Translations under genes and position numbers: made by a program
NCBI RefSeq assembly: GCF_900639985.1
Contig: NZ_CAAAIM010000009.1
Coordinates: 91,026 to 155,025 of the forward strand
Reading direction: 5' to 3'
Length of the DNA stretch: 64,000 nucleotides
Origin: Legionella rowbothamii
Lineage (GTDB): Bacteria; Pseudomonadota; Gammaproteobacteria; Legionellales; Legionellaceae
The notes under the pieces: generated by a model
Seen by the model: only the letters and a program-made list of their open reading frames with translations
Told to the model about the DNA's origin: nothing
Databases searched by the model: none
Shown here: in pieces, positions 60,948 to 64,000 of the stretch
Position numbering within the stretch: position 1 is the stretch's first letter
How the letters are laid out: each line of letters begins with the position of its first letter

Positions 60948-61322
60948 ATGGTTCGAATAATTGTTTTAGTCACGGCTTTGCTTAATTCTTTTTGCGCAAA
61001 TGCTTTTACCCGGAATTTCGAGGAAATTGCAGTTAGTGTTGATGCTTTAGCAACAACTGTAAGTTATCTAGCTGACATGCAATCCAATTATCAATGCCAG
61101 ATTAAACTGGGGAGCACCTCCATTTATCTTGGGGCCTCTAGAGACTGTTTGTATGCGCATGATATTTCCTGTGGGCTTGAAGGAACAAATTATTCATTAA
61201 AAAATCTGCAGCTAGCAGAAAAAGATGCTTGTGATCGCCAAGTTGCCATTCAAATATCTATTTATGAACTTAAGCAGATTATTAAAGAGCTAGAAAATAT
61301 GAGCCCAACTGAGGCATCTTAG
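60948..61322 (+). CDS. Exported hypothetical protein
   Basis: This is a 124-residue protein with a signal peptide (MVRIIVLVTALLNSFCANA) and a helical mature part with four cysteines (NYQCQIKL, SRDCLYAH, ISCGLEG, DACDRQ). The start at 60948 has AAGGATTTATA upstream; an in-frame ATG at 60885 would bury the signal peptide. The C-terminal YELKQIIKELENM suggests an amphipathic helix. No family recognised. Confidence 0.6.
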   Translation: MVRIIVLVTALLNSFCANAFTRNFEEIAVSVDALATTVSYLADMQSNYQCQIKLGSTSIYLGASRDCLYAHDISCGLEGTNYSLKNLQLAEKDACDRQVAIQISIYELKQIIKELENMSPTEAS

Positions 61323-61577
61323 GCGTTCTCAATCAGGATTTCGCAATTAATCGCATGACACTGGGTTGATGGGGGATATGTTTGCGGTAGCGTGGTTGTG
61401 TCGCTCTCTCGATCTGTCAAATTTATCGTGGCTGTTAGCCTTTTCTAGCTAAGTGCAAATTCTTTTGCATACAACATTAGAGAGCTGAAGTATGCCCAAG
61501 ACTCTTGGCGCTAGAGTGGATGCTGCACGGGAAATACTTCAATCGCATCAGAACCATAAAACAGGAGGGACAAACAG

Positions 61578-62579
61578 ATGAAAGCGTTTATTCTAGACAA
61601 ATACAATACAAAGGTCCCCCTGCGATTTGGCGAAATGCCAGAGCCTGAAATGCGTGATGACGAGGTTTTGGTCAAAGTACATGCCGCTGGTATTAATCTT
61701 CTAGACACTAAGATTAAGAATGGCGATTTCAAGTTCATCCTACCATATCGCTTACCACTAATCCTTGGCCACGATGTGGCCGGGGTAGTAGTGAGAGTTG
61801 GGGCTCGTGTACGCCGATTTAAATCAGGAGACGAAGTATATTCCCGACCAGATGATTTACGCATCGGCACTTTCGCCGAACTCATTGCTATAAAAGAAGA
61901 TTCACTAGCACTCAAGCCCGAAGCACTCACCATGGAGGAGGCTGCTTCCATTCCGCTGGTCGGTTTGACCGCTTGGCAAGCGTTGATCGAGAAGGCGAAT
62001 ATTAAGAAGGGGCAAAAGATTTTCATCCAAGCTGGCTCCGGTGGTGTCGGGACATTCGCAATCCAGTTGGCAAAGCATGTAGGAGCCTTCGTTGCGACGA
62101 CGACGAGCACGGCGAATATCGATTGGGTAAAGAGTCTCGGTGCCGAGCTCGTCATCGACTACACGAAGGATGATTTCGAAAATATCCTGGAGGGATACGA
62201 CGTCGTCCTGAATAGCCAGGACAGCAAAACGCTCACTAAATCACTAAGCATCCTTAAGCCCGGTGGAAAGCTCATCTCGATCTCCGGACCTCCTGATCCT
62301 GCATTTGGAGAAGAAATCAGGGCGTCATGGTTCAAGAAATTGATCATGCGTCTATTAAGCTATGGTATCAGGAAAAAAGCCAAACATCGTAGCATCAGTT
62401 TTTCATTTCTCTTCATGAAAGCAAATGGCAACCAGTTGCGCGAGATCACCACACTCATCGATTCCGGTGCCATTCACCCAGTTATTGACCGTGTCTTTCC
62501 GTTCGCGGCGACGCAGGAGGCAATGGCTTATGTCGAAACAGGGCGCGCAAAAGGCAAGGTCGTCGTCCGAGTGGTGTGA
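61578..62579 (+). CDS. NADP-dependent zinc-free quinone oxidoreductase (MDR family)
   Basis: This is a 333-residue medium-chain dehydrogenase/reductase of the quinone-reductase/enoyl-reductase-like branch. The N-terminal GroES-like domain contains VKVHAAGINLLDTKIKNGDF and PLILGHDVAGVV; the cofactor domain contains IFIQAGSGGVGTFAIQLAKH. The Cys/His ligands of zinc alcohol dehydrogenases are absent at the catalytic site. Good ribosome site (GGAGGGAC). The gene is visibly richer in G and C, particularly at third positions, than its neighbours, suggesting recent acquisition. Substrate unknown; reduction of reactive carbonyls or quinones is the common family role. Confidence 0.85.
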   Translation: MKAFILDKYNTKVPLRFGEMPEPEMRDDEVLVKVHAAGINLLDTKIKNGDFKFILPYRLPLILGHDVAGVVVRVGARVRRFKSGDEVYSRPDDLRIGTFAELIAIKEDSLALKPEALTMEEAASIPLVGLTAWQALIEKANIKKGQKIFIQAGSGGVGTFAIQLAKHVGAFVATTTSTANIDWVKSLGAELVIDYTKDDFENILEGYDVVLNSQDSKTLTKSLSILKPGGKLISISGPPDPAFGEEIRASWFKKLIMRLLSYGIRKKAKHRSISFSFLFMKANGNQLREITTLIDSGAIHPVIDRVFPFAATQEAMAYVETGRAKGKVVVRVV

Positions 62580-62891
62580 ATATAAATTTCATGATCGTCG
62601 CAGCGACGATAAGTTCATTGGCGAATAATTAATATTTAGTTGATTGGAGAGTCATAGGAGTGCGCCCGAAATAAAGAAAACGACCGTGCATAACCCATGG
62701 GACGATGCGCCAACCAAAAGGGTTGATGTCGTAGGAACTAAATTTCCTCAACCATATCTCATCGGGGCCCGGTCAACTAAACTATGAGCTAAACTGAAGT
62801 TTATTTCTCTTTGCAAAAACTTAATTTAACGGTGTTGGGGGGGGCTGAGAAATTCCGTATGCCAAGCCCCCTATAAGTCAGTGGAGCGGTA
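62580..62891. other. Intergenic region with a short palindrome
   Basis: ATCGTCGC-A-GCGACGAT at 62594-62610 is a perfect palindrome shortly after the dehydrogenase stop and may serve as its terminator, though no T-run follows. The remainder, between two convergent genes, has the higher G and C content of the neighbouring gene and no supportable frame. Confidence 0.4.
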
Positions 62892-64000
62892 CTACTGCGG
62901 GGCAGGCAGATAGGATAACTGAGTTTCATCCTCATTGGACGCATCTACTGTAGCAGATCCAGACGTTGTTGACCCAAAAAAACCTATTTGTGAGGTTGCT
63001 CTTAATTTTTGATAAGAGGGGGATCTTAAAAGTAGTGCTTCTATTCCTAGATGTCCATTAAAAAGAGCCTGCTCATGCGGAAATAATAAAATACGTGCTG
63101 ATTGATAACTTTCATGTATTTTTTTTTCTAATTCATGATGTATCCTCTTGCTTTTATTAGACCACATGGATTGCTGAGGAACAAAAGTTGTTCTAAATGA
63201 TTCTGAATCAAACAAGGTTGGTAGGAATGCGTCGTGGGCAACTAGAAAATGAACAGCATCGAGGTGCCCTTCTCTTATTGCCAAATAAATAGGCCTGATC
63301 CCTCGCGGTGTCACTTCTGTTATTCCCCCTAAAAGATTCAGATCTGCTCCGACTTCTTTAAGAGCCTTAAGAATTGGAACAAAACCTTTTAGTGCCGCTA
63401 AATGAATAGCTGGAAGATTGCTAGGGCGGGACCAATAATTCGGGTCTATTCCAGAATCTTTCAAAAAGTTAAATAACTCGATACTACTTTGGGGATTCAT
63501 TGCGGCTAACGCCATCAGCGTATTTCCATTTTGATCGCATCGGCTTAAATCCGCCCCTAATTGTTTCCATTTTTTTATTGCGTTCCAATCTCCAAGTTGT
63601 GCTGATTTCCAAAATGAAGGTAAAATACCTTGTGGATTGATACAACGATCCAAAAGTTCTGGGTGAATCTTTGTTTGAAGAAATAAGAGCAATGATGAAT
63701 ACGACTTTGGGGGTTCCTGAATAATACCTGCTAATACAAGCTCTAAGACTGGAATACTATGTTCAACACTATAGACTCGAGTCAATAGATTAAGAAAAGC
63801 GTCTGCTTTTTTATTTTTCTTAACTGATAAATCAATGAGCATACGTTTTAGGATTTTTATTACTTCACAACATTGCTCGTTACTCTTAAACATCAACCAA
63901 CTCAGAACATTGGAATGTTCCTTAGAGAGATTCATTTGCTCTGGGGGAACATCGTACAAATAATATTCTGCTTTATCATGCTGGATTAATAATTTTATAG
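62892..64000 (-). CDS. Ankyrin-repeat protein, 5' end outside window
   Basis: The open frame continues to the right edge (KLLIQHDKAEYYLYDVPPEQ), so the start lies outside and at least 369 residues are present. An N-terminal helical part is followed by ankyrin repeats (SAQLGDWNAIKKWKQLGADL, NGNTLMALAAMNPQSSIELF, NLPAIHLAALKGFVPILKAL, RPIYLAIREGHLDAVHFLVA). The tail is acidic and polar, ending SATVDASNEDETQLSYLPAP, close to the Glu/Asp-rich pattern of Dot/Icm signals. Ankyrin proteins of this genus are often effectors; the target is unknown. Confidence 0.78.
   Translation of the reverse strand, partial: IKLLIQHDKAEYYLYDVPPEQMNLSKEHSNVLSWLMFKSNEQCCEVIKILKRMLIDLSVKKNKKADAFLNLLTRVYSVEHSIPVLELVLAGIIQEPPKSYSSLLLFLQTKIHPELLDRCINPQGILPSFWKSAQLGDWNAIKKWKQLGADLSRCDQNGNTLMALAAMNPQSSIELFNFLKDSGIDPNYWSRPSNLPAIHLAALKGFVPILKALKEVGADLNLLGGITEVTPRGIRPIYLAIREGHLDAVHFLVAHDAFLPTLFDSESFRTTFVPQQSMWSNKSKRIHHELEKKIHESYQSARILLFPHEQALFNGHLGIEALLLRSPSYQKLRATSQIGFFGSTTSGSATVDASNEDETQLSYLPAPQ

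Overview
The window is AT-rich and looks like the chromosome of a Legionella species, probably not L. pneumophila. The strongest marker is a 474-residue phospholipase PlaB whose Ser85, Asp203 and His251 fall where the L. pneumophila catalytic triad lies. Other support comes from effector-like proteins (an ankyrin-RasGEF fusion, a second ankyrin protein, a 34-residue tandem-repeat protein, a papain-like/TPR protein), a PmrA-type promoter box, and many small secreted proteins of the kind common in this genus.

Layout. 1-10.9 kb (minus): a lipid/polyketide operon. A FAAL-ACP-KS-AT-KR-ACP-condensation megasynthase is translationally coupled to a HAD phosphatase, followed by an APH-fold kinase and glucose-6-phosphate isomerase. 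11.4-17.1 kb: tesA diverges from ybbA-ybbP, followed by a fatty acid hydroxylase-like protein, a DoxX-like protein and a short-chain dehydrogenase. 17.4-19.8 kb: the ankyrin-RasGEF protein. 20-27 kb: a His-rich periplasmic protein behind a MerR-type promoter, small exported proteins, a beta-barrel, a CNNM/HlyC-type transporter and a P-type ATPase. 27-31 kb: a decaying zone with a frameshifted exported protein, an IS110 remnant, a truncated secreted protein, a thioredoxin-like protein and a CruF-like carotenoid protein. 31-34 kb: a cNMP-binding/CPBP protease fusion and a UbiD-type decarboxylase.

34.5-39.6 kb (minus) is the most unusual part. It is a tight operon of an alpha-oxoamine synthase, a single polypeptide fusing a fatty acyl-AMP ligase and acyl carrier protein to phosphosulfolactate synthase (ComA), 2-phosphosulfolactate phosphatase (ComB) and a DUF6356 protein. 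The first three make chemical sense together as a route to a sulfonated, sphingoid-like lipid (capnine-like sulfonolipid) or an acylated sulfolactate. This is an inference: enzymes turning sulfolactate into cysteate are not in the window.

40-47 kb: a LysE exporter, a RES-domain toxin remnant, plaB, and a large 34-residue-repeat protein flanked by inverted fragments of one IS6-like element, with a broken effector-like gene beside it. 47-64 kb: mostly single genes (DUF423, AI-2E transporter, a PmrA-box-preceded candidate effector, a two-gene membrane unit, DUF72, a membrane-hairpin protein, a secreted GH81 beta-1,3-glucanase, the papain-like/TPR protein, a quinone-oxidoreductase-type dehydrogenase, and an ankyrin protein running off the right edge). 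Several intergenic stretches hold recognisable gene fragments. I recognised no tRNA, rRNA or CRISPR array.
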